From AP-15 sp963762575 (GTDB lineage: Bacteria > Pseudomonadota > Alphaproteobacteria > ATCC43930 > CGMCC-115725), in contig CAVXLL010000013.1 of NCBI GenBank assembly GCA_963762575.1, positions 426,588 through 490,587 of the forward strand: DNA of 64,000 bases. The letters are read 5' to 3'. The translations under genes and the position numbers were made by a program. A model generated the notes under the pieces. The model was not told where the DNA came from and did no database searches. It worked only from the letters and a program-made list of their open reading frames with translations. Shown here piece after piece: positions 35,491 through 45,085 of this stretch. The first letter of the stretch is position 1. Every line of letters starts with the position of its first letter.

Positions 35491-38387
35491 TGCGGCGGCC
35501 CCTCGCGGTCGGCTCCCGCGAAGTAGCGCAGTATTCTGGGTGGATGGCTGAGCGAGGCAGGGTGTCCGAGCATCTCGAACGAGGGCGCGGTGATGTCTGC
35601 TTCTCCCGGCGCGACCCGGTCGATCCGCACCCGCAGATCGTACCACGCGGCTTGGCCGGTAATCGGGTCGGCATTGGCGTAGGAATAGCCGCCGTCGGAC
35701 GGCAACAGCTCCGAGATCAGGTGGTTGAGCAGGAAGCCCTTGCGGAACTCGGGCAAATCGGCAGCGAGGTTCCATGCACCGCTGCGCTTGCCGATCGCGT
35801 TCCAGGTCCACACCGTGTCGGGATTGACCCCATCCATCAGCTTGGTCGGAACGCGGATCCGGCCGTGATGGCTCGACAGCCAGACCCAGTCGTCCTCCGC
35901 GAGCCCAAGGGCGCGGCCGACCGCCCGGTTCACGAACAGCCGATTGTTGCCGAGGATCTGGCGCAGCCAAGCGTTCTGCGAGTGCCAGGAATGGTACATC
36001 TGCATCGGCCGCTGGGTCAGCGCGTGCAGCGGGAAGCTGCTGCGGTCGATCCGGGATTCCTCGAACGGCATGTACCAGAACGGCAGCGGGTCGAAATAGG
36101 TCGCGATCCGTTCGCGGTGGGTCTCCGGCGGCTGCACGCTGCCATGCCCTTGGGCGGCGAGGCGGAAGCGCTGTAACGGCTCGACATAGAGCTGCAGCAC
36201 GATGGGCTCCGGCTTGTCGATCAATCCCATCGCGACGGCGGTTTCGAGGTAGGCCTTGTTGGCGTGCTTGAAATAGAGCTGGTCCTCCGGCAGCTCGTGC
36301 TTCCAGAAGCAGCCATTCGCGATATAGCGCTGGAGCTGGTGCGGGTTCGGTGCCCCCCGTCCCGCATTCTCGCCCTCGGCGCCGCGCCAGCCGCCGAGCG
36401 GCCCGACACCAGGCCGCCGTTCGTGGTTGACGATGTAATCGGGGTAGCCGGCGGGGTAGCGCGGCGCGCCCTCCGGCGTCACGAAGCCGGGCAGCCCGAG
36501 GCGCGCGCCGATCTCGATCAGCACATCCTGGAACGGGCGGACATCACGGTCCGGCGCGAGGATCGGTTGCCGGATCGCATCGGCCGGGCCCCTCGACCCC
36601 GCCGATCGGACGGTCGAGCAAGGATATGCAGTCCCAGCGTTCGAGATAGGTCGTGTCGGGCAGCACGAGGTCGGCGTAGGCGACCATCTCGGAGTAGTAG
36701 GCATCCGAATAGATGATCCGCGGGATGCGATACTCGCCGGTCGCCGGATCCCGGTCGGCCAGCATCCGCATTGTCTCGGCGCTGTTCATCGCCGAGTTCC
36801 AGGCCATGTTGGCCATATACATGAAAAGCGTGTCGATCGGGTACGGGTCGCCCTTCCACGCATTGGTGATGACCATCTGCATCATGCCGTGCGCGGCGAT
36901 CGGGGCATCCCAGGAGAAAGCCTTGTCGATGCGGAAGGGCCGCCCGTCGGCGTCGAGAATCAGGTCTTCGGGCGACAGCGGGTAGCCGAGCGGGATCCCT
37001 GGAAGCGGTTTGCCGGGGGCGACCTGCTCCGGCTTGCCGGTAGGCTTCGGGCCGGGCGGGGCAGGCTTGGGATGCGGGGATTTGTATCGCCAGCCGCCCG
37101 GGCACATCGATCGTGCCGAGCAGCATCTGCAGCAAATGCAGGGCGCGGCAGGTCTGGAACCCGTTCGAGTGGGCGGAGATCCCGCGCATCGCATGCAGCG
37201 AAACCGGCCGGCCCCGCATTGTTTCGTGTTGCCGCCCCGCCCAGTCGGTCCAGGGCACGGCGAGCTCGATTTCCTCCTCGAAGGCCGTCCGAGCCATCTC
37301 GGCAGCCAGCCGGCGAATGGTCGCGGCCGGAATGCCGCAGGTCTCGGCGACGGCCTCCGGTGCGTAGCCAGGGTCGAGATAACGCTCCGCCACCAACTGG
37401 AAGACCGGGACGGCGCGGCGGCCGTCGGGCAGCACCGCGTCGCCCACCAGGCGGGCCGAAACTCCGGTCGCCATGCCGCTGGCGAGCGATCCCGACGGTT
37501 CGAGGACGAGCGGCTCGCCGGCCTGGTTGCGGGCGAAGAGCCCGTCATCCGCCGCACCCGGCGCTTGGATCACCAGCCACCCGGCGTTGGTATAGCGGCC
37601 CAGGTAGTCGACATCGATCCGGTCGGCCTTCAGCAATTCGTGGATCAGCGAGAGCACGAAGAGGCCGTCGGTGCCGGGCCTGATGCCGACCCATTCATCG
37701 GCAATCGCCGAATAACCGGTGCGCACCGGGTTTACTGAGACAAATTTTGCGCCGCGACGGCGCAGCCCCGACAACGCGATCTTGATCGGGTTCGAAATCA
37801 TGGTCTTCGGCGACGCCGAACATAATGAAGAGCCGGGTGCGCGCCCAGTCGGGCTCGCCGAACTCCCAGAAGCTGCCGCCCAGCGTGTACATACCGGCAG
37901 CCGCCATATTGACCGAGCAAAAGCCGCCATGCGCGGCGAAGTTCGGCGTGCCGAATTGCGCCGCCCAATATCCGGTCAGCGATTGGCTCTGATCGCGCCC
38001 GGTGAAAAAAGCGAGTTTCTTCGGGTCCGTCGTGCGGATCGATGCCAGCCACTCGACCGCGGTCGCGATCGCTTCGTCCCATTCGATCTCGCGGAATTCG
38101 CCGGAACCGCGCTCGCCGACACGCTTGAGCGGCTTTTGGAGCTTCGCCGGCGAGGCCTGTTGCATGATGCCGGACGCGCCCTTGCCGCAGATCACGCCGC
38201 GGTTGACGGGATGGTCCCGGTTACCCTCGATGTAGCGGATCGCACCGTCCTTGAGATGCACTTTGATCCCGCAGCGGCAGGCGCACATGTAACAGGTCGT
38301 GCATTTCACTTCGTCGGAGATCCGCGGCGAAGTATCGATCACCTCGCGGGGCGACAAATACTCACGCACCCGGCGGGCGAAGGTCAT
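35487..38387 (-). CDS. soeA: Molybdopterin oxidoreductase catalytic subunit (SoeA-like), three frameshifts
   Basis: About 966 residues once three single extra bases are removed (near 37796, 37098 and 36587). The N-terminal [4Fe-4S] motif is CTTCYMCACRCG, followed by NRGVICGKG. EGNRDHPVNRG and KRVGERGSGEFREIEWDEA closely follow SoeA/PhsA-type enzymes. There is no twin-arginine signal, so the enzyme should face the cytoplasm, as SoeABC does, unlike periplasmic DmsABC. SoeA oxidises sulfite to sulfate. Other reactions of this broad family cannot be excluded. A TAXI binding protein is encoded immediately upstream on the same strand. Confidence 0.8.
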
Positions 38388-38421
38388 GCCCCACCTCGCG
38401 ACACCACGGGCCAGGCAATCT

Positions 38422-39516
38422 TCATTCGGGTTTCCTCAACTCGTCCCCTCCCTCGGGATTCTCGCGCTTGCCGAGCACCCCGTTTTGATCGACCGGCAAC
38501 CCAGCCTCGCGGTAGAAGCGCTTCGCCCCAGGATGCAGCGGTACGGAAAGCCCGTCGAGCGCATCCTCCAGCCGGACCTGCCTGCCGAGCGGGTCGCGAG
38601 CCTCGAGCAGCTGCTGGGTCGCGTCGTTCCACAACGCCTTAGTGATGGCATAGATCAGATCTTCGGGTGCGTCGGCAGACACGATCCACAGCGCGTCGAA
38701 GCCGATCGACGGTGTCTCCACGCTGATCCCCGGATAGGTTCCGGATGGGATCACCGAACGCCGGTAGAACGCCGAGCTCTCCCGCATCTTCGCGAGCACA
38801 TCGCCGTCCACCGGGATCAGCCTTACTGGCGTCTCCGCCGCCAAATCGCGGATCGCCGGGACGGGCACCCCGCCGATTATAAAAAAGCCGTCGAGCGTGC
38901 CGTCCTTGACATCCACAGCGGCCATGCCCGGGCGCAAATGTTCGGCCATTATGTCCTTCTCCGTCAGCCCGGCGGCAGCGAGTACGATGCGGGCATCGGC
39001 AAGCGTCCCCGACGCGGGCTGGCCCAACGAGATGCGCTTACCCCGGAGATCGGCGAGAGTTCGGATCGCGCTGTCGTCGCGCACCACCAGTTGAAGGCTT
39101 TCCCGGAACAGGCTCGCGATCGCGCGCAGATTCTTCAGCGGTCCGGCGGCGGCAAAGATGCCGGTCCCAGTATAAGCCGAGCCGACAATGTCGGATTGGG
39201 CTATGCCGGATTCGATCTGCCCGGCGGCAACCATGCGGAGGTTCTCGACCGAGCCCTGCGTCGCTTGTGTCACCGCAACCAGACCGGAAACCCCGCAATT
39301 GCCGCCGTGCTCGCAAGGCGGCGAGCCGGTTGGCTTCGAGATAGCACTGGCGATGACCCCACCGATCTCGAAGAAGGTTCCCGAGGTCGCCGCTGCTCCG
39401 ATGCGGAAGAATTGCTCTTCTTGTGCGCCCGGCGATACGCCCCCCAAAAGGAGAGCGAGAAAGAAAATCGCGGCGGCGCCCGGACCGCACCACCAAACGC
39501 CGAACTTAGCGGACAT
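38422..39516 (-). CDS. TAXI-family TRAP transporter solute-binding protein
   Basis: About 364 residues from the ATG at 39516. The signal peptide (AAAIFFLALLLGGVSPGAQ) is followed by FFRIGAAATSGTFFEIGGVIASAISKP, the TAXI opening. GGNCGVSGLVAVTQATQGSVENLRMV and SGIAQSDIVGSAYTGTG are family blocks. Such periplasmic proteins deliver anions or dicarboxylates (glutamate or 2-oxoglutarate in known cases) to a fused DctQM permease; no permease gene is in the window. It precedes soeABC by about 35 bases and may be co-transcribed with it, suggesting import of a sulfur-bearing or related substrate, which is inference. Confidence 0.85.
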   Translation of the reverse strand: MSAKFGVWWCGPGAAAIFFLALLLGGVSPGAQEEQFFRIGAAATSGTFFEIGGVIASAISKPTGSPPCEHGGNCGVSGLVAVTQATQGSVENLRMVAAGQIESGIAQSDIVGSAYTGTGIFAAAGPLKNLRAIASLFRESLQLVVRDDSAIRTLADLRGKRISLGQPASGTLADARIVLAAAGLTEKDIMAEHLRPGMAAVDVKDGTLDGFFIIGGVPVPAIRDLAAETPVRLIPVDGDVLAKMRESSAFYRRSVIPSGTYPGISVETPSIGFDALWIVSADAPEDLIYAITKALWNDATQQLLEARDPLGRQVRLEDALDGLSVPLHPGAKRFYREAGLPVDQNGVLGKRENPEGGDELRKPE

Positions 39517-39603
39517 CGTCTCACCGGCGAGACAGCAATTTCGGAGGACAACATGGATCACTTTGGATTGCAACAGCGGTCCCCCGCCCGAGGGCAGGTC
39601 ATG

Positions 39604-41551
39604 CTATGGGATCGGATCTGATGCGCCAGCTGTGGTGCGGCCCTGCGGGCCGGTCATGCTCTCGGCGACCACGGCCATGACTGCGCCGCCGTAACGTTCG
39701 AGCTTGCTGCGGCCGACCCCCGGAATCTCGGCCAACGCCGCCAGCGAGGCGGGGCGCCGGCGTGCGACTTCCGTCAGAGTGGAATCGTGAAAGATCACGT
39801 AGGGCGGAAGCTGCTGGCGCCTCGCTTCTTCGAGCCGCCAGGCGCGCAGCGCTTCCCACAACAATTGGGTCGCGGGATCGAGGCTCGGCGGCGCCCGGCC
39901 CTGCCTTGCGCCCGCGTCGGGCCGTCTTCCGATCGCCGCCGCGTTCCTCGATCCGAAAGCGGACGGTTCTGGTGCCACGCAGGATCTCAGCCGCCCCTGG
40001 TGCGAGCGACAGGCCACCGTGCCCGGCAGCATCCGGCAGAACGAAGCCTTGGGCAACCAGCTGTCGGTAAACCGAAAGCCAGCCCTGGCGGTCCAGTTCG
40101 GTGCCGACCCCGAAGGTTTTCAGCCGATTATGCCCTAGCCTGAGGACGCGCTCGGTTTCGGCGCCGAGCAGGACATCCACGAGATGACGCGTCCCAAACC
40201 GCTGCCCGGTGCGGTACATTGCCGAAAGCGCCTTTTGGGCGGCTATCGTTCCGTCCCCGCTCGGGACCGGCATCAGGCAATTGTCGCAATTGCCGCAGGG
40301 CGGGTGATCGGCCTCGCCGAAATAGCCGAGCAGGACCTGTCGCCGGCACGATACCGTCTCGCAGAAGCCGAGTAGCGCTTCGATCTTTTGCCGCTCGATG
40401 CGGCGTTGCCGGTCCGTTGCCTCACCCATGTCGAGCAGGCGAAACAGGTTCATAACATCGGCGATGCCGTAGGTCATCCAAGCATCCGCCGACAGTCCGT
40501 CCCGTCCGGCGCGCCCGGTCTCCTGGTAGTAGGCTTCGAGGTTTTTCGGCGCGTCGAGATGGGCGACGAAGCGAACATTCGGTTTGTCTATCCCCATGCC
40601 GAAGGCGATCGTCGCAGCGATGACGACCCCCTCCTCTCTGAGGAAGCGCTCCTGATGATGCTCGCGCACCGCGGGTTCGAGACCGGCATGATAAGGCAGC
40701 GCAGCACGCCCGCGCGCCTTTAGCCAGGTCGCGGTTTCCTCGGCCGCGCGCCGTGTAAAGCAATAGACGATCCCGGCATCGGCCGGATGTTCGGCCGCGA
40801 GAAAACGCCATAGCTGCTCGAGCGGACTGCGCTTGGGAACGACACGGTAGAACAGGTTCGGCCGGTCATACCCGGCGGCAAAGATCCGTGCTCCCGCCAA
40901 CCTCAACTGCGCGATGATGTCGCGCCGCGTCGGGCCGTCCGCGGTTGCGGTCAGCGCCATGACCGGCACCCCGGCAAAGCGCTCTTTGAGGATCGAGAGC
41001 TGCTGGTACTCCTGCCGGAAATCGTGCCCCCATTGCGAGATGCAGTGCGCCTCGTCGACGGCAAAAAGGGCAAGGCGAGTGTGCGATAGCAGCTCCAGAC
41101 AGCGCGGTGTCATCAACCGTTCCGGCGAGACATAGAGCAGATCGAGGGCCGCGTCCTTGGCGGCGCGCTCGATCTCGGCGGCCTCGCCAGGCGACAGCCG
41201 GGAGTTGAGGGCCGCCGCGCGCACCCCTGCCTGGCGCAGCGCGTCAACCTGGTCCTTCATCAATGCAATCAGCGGAGATATCACGACGCCGATGCCCGAA
41301 CGCAGCAGCGCCGGGATCTGGTAACAAACCGACTTGCCGCCGCCGGTCGGCATCATCACGACGGCGTCGCCGCCGGCAATAACATGCTCGATGATCGCGA
41401 GCTGCTGGCCGCGGAAGCTGTCGAACCCGAAAACCTCGCGGAGCACCTCCTCGGGGCTGCGTTCGGCTTGCCCGCTCACCGGCAAATCAGCGGCATTGTC
41501 TCTTCGGTGGGACCGGTCTGGGGCGAGATCGCCGGAATTACGCGAAACCAT
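39604..41551 (-). CDS. recQ: ATP-dependent DNA helicase RecQ, frameshifted near 39900
   Basis: About 648 residues when repaired. Helicase motifs: Walker A MPTGGGKSVCYQ, DEAH box FAVDEAHCISQWGHDFR, ALTATAD, and the arginine-finger region YYQETGRAGRDG. The zinc-binding RecQ-CT follows (CRRQVLLGYF...CGNCDNC) with the winged helix. The HRDC domain (ATQLLWEALRAWR, SLAALAEIPGVGRSKLERYG) is in another frame, and one extra base between about 39885 and 39912 joins it. The start at 41551 is chosen because the family begins soon after. RecQ unwinds DNA in RecF-pathway repair. It is divergent from the HxlR efflux operon. Confidence 0.92.
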
Positions 41552-41602
41552 CAGCGAAATTCTACACGAGCCATAGCGATGCCGCAGCCACAAAAGCCGG
41601 GT

Positions 41603-41653
41603 GACTTTCCTCTTGAAAGTCGCTCTAGCGGATGTTACTTTCACAATGAAAGT
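41603..41653 (+). promoter_or_regulatory. Tandem palindromic operators before the HxlR gene
   Basis: Two near-identical palindromes: gactttc-N5-gaaagtc at 41603-41621 and actttc-N5-gaaagt at 41637-41653. Their centres are 33 bases apart, about three helical turns. The second ends 14 bases before the HxlR start codon. HxlR/MarR-like winged-helix dimers bind such palindromes, so autoregulation of the HxlR-EmrAB operon is likely, with a possible effect on divergent recQ. Confidence 0.75.
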
Positions 41654-41667
41654 GACGGGAGTTGCCG

Positions 41668-42180
41668 ATGCAGCGCAAAAGCTATGGGAACATGAAATGC
41701 CCGATCGCCCGCAGCCTCGACCGTGTCGGCGAGTGGTGGTCGATCCTGATCTTGCGCGACGCTTTTTACGGCCTGCGGCGGTTCGACGAGTTCCAGAAGA
41801 GCCTCGGCGTCGCCCCTAACATTCTGACCCGGCGGCTGAATGCGCTGGTGCAATCCGGGATGCTCGAACGTCGCCGCTACAGCGAGCACCCGCCGCGCGA
41901 CGAGTATGTGCTGACCCAGCGCGGGCGGGATTTCCATCCTATCTTGCTGGCATTATCCACCTGGGGCAGCCGCCATTTCGCGCCGGAAGGCGCGGCGGTG
42001 CAGATCGTCAACAACCGAACCGGCGCCGTCGTGGAGCCGAGGCTGGTCGACGGCGCCACCGGCGAAAAGCTCGCCGGCCCCGATTTTTCGCTTATTCCCG
42101 GACCCGGCGCCGATGACGGGGTCCGGCAGCGCCTCGCCGAACGCGGGCATCGGCCCTTTATCCAAGGCGGGGAAGCATGA
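41668..42180 (+). CDS. HxlR-family transcriptional regulator
   Basis: 170 residues. CPIARSLDRVGEWWSILILRDAFYGLRRFDEFQKSLGVAPNIL spans the HxlR winged helix (seen in pieces), with the conserved Cys11 near the N-terminus that acts as a thiol or electrophile sensor in some relatives. RRRYSEHPPRDEYVLTQRG forms the wing. The C-terminal third is an extra segment not needed for DNA binding. The start is ATG 41668, as the TTG at 41662 adds only two residues. The stop overlaps emrA by four bases (ATGA), so it very probably controls the efflux pump encoded downstream through the tandem operators. Confidence 0.9.
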   Translation: MQRKSYGNMKCPIARSLDRVGEWWSILILRDAFYGLRRFDEFQKSLGVAPNILTRRLNALVQSGMLERRRYSEHPPRDEYVLTQRGRDFHPILLALSTWGSRHFAPEGAAVQIVNNRTGAVVEPRLVDGATGEKLAGPDFSLIPGPGADDGVRQRLAERGHRPFIQGGEA

Positions 42181-43307
42181 GCAGCGAAGCCCTCGACCGC
42201 GGTGCAGCTCGCGAGTTCGCGCCGGGCGCTCCCGCCGGTATTAGAGCGCGGCCGCGTTTCCGACTAAACCGGCGCCTGGGCCTCTTCGTACTCAGCCTGC
42301 TCGCCGCCGGCGGCATTGCCTGGTACGGATGGAACTGGTGGGAGGTGGGCCGCTTTATCGAAACTACCGACGACGCCTATGTCGGCGGCAACGTCACGAC
42401 TTTGTCACCGCATGTCGCCGGCTTCGTTGCGAAAATCCTCGTCAGCGACAACCAGTTCGTCCAAGCGGGCCAGCTGGTGATCCAGCTCGACGAAAGCGAT
42501 TACAGGGCCAATCTCGCCCACGCCGAAGCCGTGGTGCAGCATGAGATGGCCGCACTCGCCAATCTGCATGCAAAATACGACCTCCAGCAATCGATGGTCG
42601 ATGAGGCCCAGGCCAAACTGGCGGCCGACCAAGCCGAGGCCGGCTATGCGCGCATCGATGCCGCGCGCTACCACGCGCTGGCCGTGACGACCTATGGCTC
42701 GTTGCAGAACGACCAGAAGGCATTCGCCGCGGACCGCAGGGCCGCGGCGGCTGTGCGCTCCAGCGAGGCCGGGCTTGCCGCCACCAAGCAGCAGCTGGCG
42801 GTGATCGACACCGAAATCGCTGAAACCAAGGCGAGCCTGGCGCAAGCGCAGGCCAATCTCCGGAGCGCTCAGCTCGACCTCGGCTACACACAGATCCGTA
42901 CGCCGATCGACGGCTATATCGGCAATCGCGCCGCGCAAATGGGTGCATATGCAACTGTCGGCACGGCGCTGGTGTCGATCATCCCGGCGCATGCGCTGTG
43001 GGTCGACGCCAACTTCAAGGAAGACGAACTGGCGCGAATGAGGCCGGGGCAGACCGCTACTTTCGTCGCCGACGTCTTGCCGAGCCGCACGTTCGAGGGC
43101 CGCGTGCTGAGCCTCGCACCGGCGACCGGGGCTGTGTTCAGCGTGATCCCGCCGGAAAACGCAACTGGCAACTTCACCAAGATCGTCCAGCGCGTCCCGG
43201 TGCGCATCGTCATCGACGACGGCGACGGGACCCTGGGGCTACTGCGCCCCGGGCTGTCGACCACGGTCAGAGTCGATACGCGCTCTACCTCCGAGGATGG
43301 GAAATAA
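42177..43307 (+). CDS. EmrA/HlyD-type membrane fusion protein
   Basis: 376 residues: a cytoplasmic N-terminus of about 35, one membrane helix (LGLFVLSLLAAGGIAWYGW), then the periplasmic part. The lipoyl half-motifs are ETTDDAYVGGNVTTLSPHVAG and LDLGYTQIRTPIDGYIGN; the intervening coiled coil runs about residues 110-220. The barrel segment ALWVDANFKEDELARMRPGQ is the EmrA signature. It bridges the MFS pump encoded next to an outer-membrane channel to expel hydrophobic compounds. It sits between the regulator and emrB with a four-base overlap upstream and two bases downstream. Confidence 0.92.
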   Translation: MSSEALDRGAAREFAPGAPAGIRARPRFRLNRRLGLFVLSLLAAGGIAWYGWNWWEVGRFIETTDDAYVGGNVTTLSPHVAGFVAKILVSDNQFVQAGQLVIQLDESDYRANLAHAEAVVQHEMAALANLHAKYDLQQSMVDEAQAKLAADQAEAGYARIDAARYHALAVTTYGSLQNDQKAFAADRRAAAAVRSSEAGLAATKQQLAVIDTEIAETKASLAQAQANLRSAQLDLGYTQIRTPIDGYIGNRAAQMGAYATVGTALVSIIPAHALWVDANFKEDELARMRPGQTATFVADVLPSRTFEGRVLSLAPATGAVFSVIPPENATGNFTKIVQRVPVRIVIDDGDGTLGLLRPGLSTTVRVDTRSTSEDGK

Positions 43308-43309
43308 CC

Positions 43310-44881
43310 ATGCCCGCGGGCCCGCAACCGCCAGCACAGCCCGCGGCACCCAGCGTTGTGCCATTCGCGGTCATGTGCGTCGGCATGTTCGTGGCGTTGC
43401 TCGACATCCAGATCGTTGCGTCGTCCTTACAGGACATCGGCGGTGGGCTGTCGGCGGCGCAGGACCAGATCAGCTGGGTACAAACCGCCTATCTGATTGC
43501 CGAGATCATCGTAATCCCGCTGTCCGGCTGGCTGACCCGTGTGTTCTCGACGCGTTGGCTGTTTGGCGCCTCGGCCGCCGGGTTCACCTTTGCCAGCCTG
43601 CTTTGCGGCATGGCCTGGAACATCCAGAGCATGATCGTGTTCCGCGCTTTACAAGGGCTGCTCGGCGGCTCGATGATCCCGACGGTCTTCACCTCTTCGT
43701 TCCACTATTTCCCGGGTCAGCGCCGGGTCTACTCGGCGGCGGTTGTCGGCGCCATCGCGTCGGTCGCGCCGACCTTGGGCCCAGTCATCGGCGGCTGGAT
43801 CACCGACACGCTCAACTGGCGTTGGCTGTTCTACATCAATTTGGTGCCGGGACTGTTGGTCGCAGTGACGGTGCCGATGCTGGTCAAGATCGACCGTCCC
43901 GATCTGTCGCTGCTCAAGGGCGCCGATTACGCGGGCATCATTCTGCTGGCCTTGGCGCTCGGCAATCTCGAATACGTGCTCGAAGAAGGTTCGCGCTGGA
44001 ACTGGTTCGAAAACTCGACCATCACCGCCTGCGCGTGGATCGCCGGCGTGTCCGGCATCCTGTTCGCCGCGCGCAGCTTGACCTTTGCCCAGCCGGTCGT
44101 AGACTTGCGCGCGCTGGGCAACTCAAATTTTGCGCTGGGGTGTTTTCTCTCCTTTGTCACCGGAATCGGCATCTTTTCGACGATCTACCTGACGCCGCTG
44201 TTTCTCGGGTATGTGCGCGGGTTCAGCGCATGGCAGACCGGCATCGCGATCTTTTCGACCGGCGCCGCCTCGCTCGCCGGCGTACCGGTCTATGTCGCGC
44301 TCGCCCGCAAGATCGACACCCGCTGGCTGATGATGTTCGGGCTGGCGAGTTTTGCCGAGGCGATGTGGTCGTTCAGCTTCATCACCCATGATTGGGGTTC
44401 CGATCAGCTGCTGATCCCGCAAATACTCCGTGGCTTCCCGCAAGTCTTCGCGGTGGCGCCGGCCGTGACCCTCGGTCTCGGCAGCTTACCGCCCGAGCGC
44501 CTCAAATACGCCAGCGGGCTGTTCAATATGATGCGCAACCTCGGCGGTGCGGTCGGCATAGCAGTATGCGGCGCCATCCTCAACAACCGCATCAACCTGC
44601 ATTTTCATGACATCGCGACGCAACTGACACCGTCGAACGGAGCAATGGAGCAAATGCTGCGCCATATGACCGAGCGCTGGGGCGAAGCTCTCGGCGGGCC
44701 GGTTGCCGGGCATGCGGCGGCGTTGTCTCAGCTTTGGCGCCTCGCCTATCGCGAGGCTTCGACCCTCGCCTATGCCGACGCCTTTCGCGCGATCATGATT
44801 GCCTTCGTGGTCGCAACCCTGCTCGTCCCGCTGCTGCGCAAAGTGGGCCCGGCGAAAGGCGCGCCCGCCGAAGCGCATTGA
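43310..44881 (+). CDS. EmrB/QacA-type (DHA2) MFS drug exporter
   Basis: 523 residues from the ATG at 43310 with 14 membrane helices. Motif D1 lies in MFVALLDIQIVASSLQDIGGGL, and the motif A and C regions are recognisable (GWLTRVFSTRWLFG; GAIASVAPTLGPVIGGWI). The last periplasmic loop of DHA2 pumps is present before the final helix. The frame upstream to 42998 lies inside emrA and is rejected. It exports hydrophobic toxic compounds in exchange for protons, with the EmrA-type adaptor. No outer-membrane factor gene is beside it. Confidence 0.92.
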   Translation: MPAGPQPPAQPAAPSVVPFAVMCVGMFVALLDIQIVASSLQDIGGGLSAAQDQISWVQTAYLIAEIIVIPLSGWLTRVFSTRWLFGASAAGFTFASLLCGMAWNIQSMIVFRALQGLLGGSMIPTVFTSSFHYFPGQRRVYSAAVVGAIASVAPTLGPVIGGWITDTLNWRWLFYINLVPGLLVAVTVPMLVKIDRPDLSLLKGADYAGIILLALALGNLEYVLEEGSRWNWFENSTITACAWIAGVSGILFAARSLTFAQPVVDLRALGNSNFALGCFLSFVTGIGIFSTIYLTPLFLGYVRGFSAWQTGIAIFSTGAASLAGVPVYVALARKIDTRWLMMFGLASFAEAMWSFSFITHDWGSDQLLIPQILRGFPQVFAVAPAVTLGLGSLPPERLKYASGLFNMMRNLGGAVGIAVCGAILNNRINLHFHDIATQLTPSNGAMEQMLRHMTERWGEALGGPVAGHAAALSQLWRLAYREASTLAYADAFRAIMIAFVVATLLVPLLRKVGPAKGAPAEAH

Positions 44882-45085
44882 CCCGAACCGACGCGATTGG
44901 CGGAACGTCTTTGGTAGGCTAATTTAGGGGGCGATCGTACCGAAAGGATCAGATCTTCGCCTTCAGCGTCCAGTCGACAAGCGATAAGACGGCCGGTACG
45001 TCTGCCCGGCGGACCGGGACCGCAAACGATCATCCCAGCCGCCGCGTACCCGCGTGACTTACCCTTGCCGCGCAACGAGGTAAAC

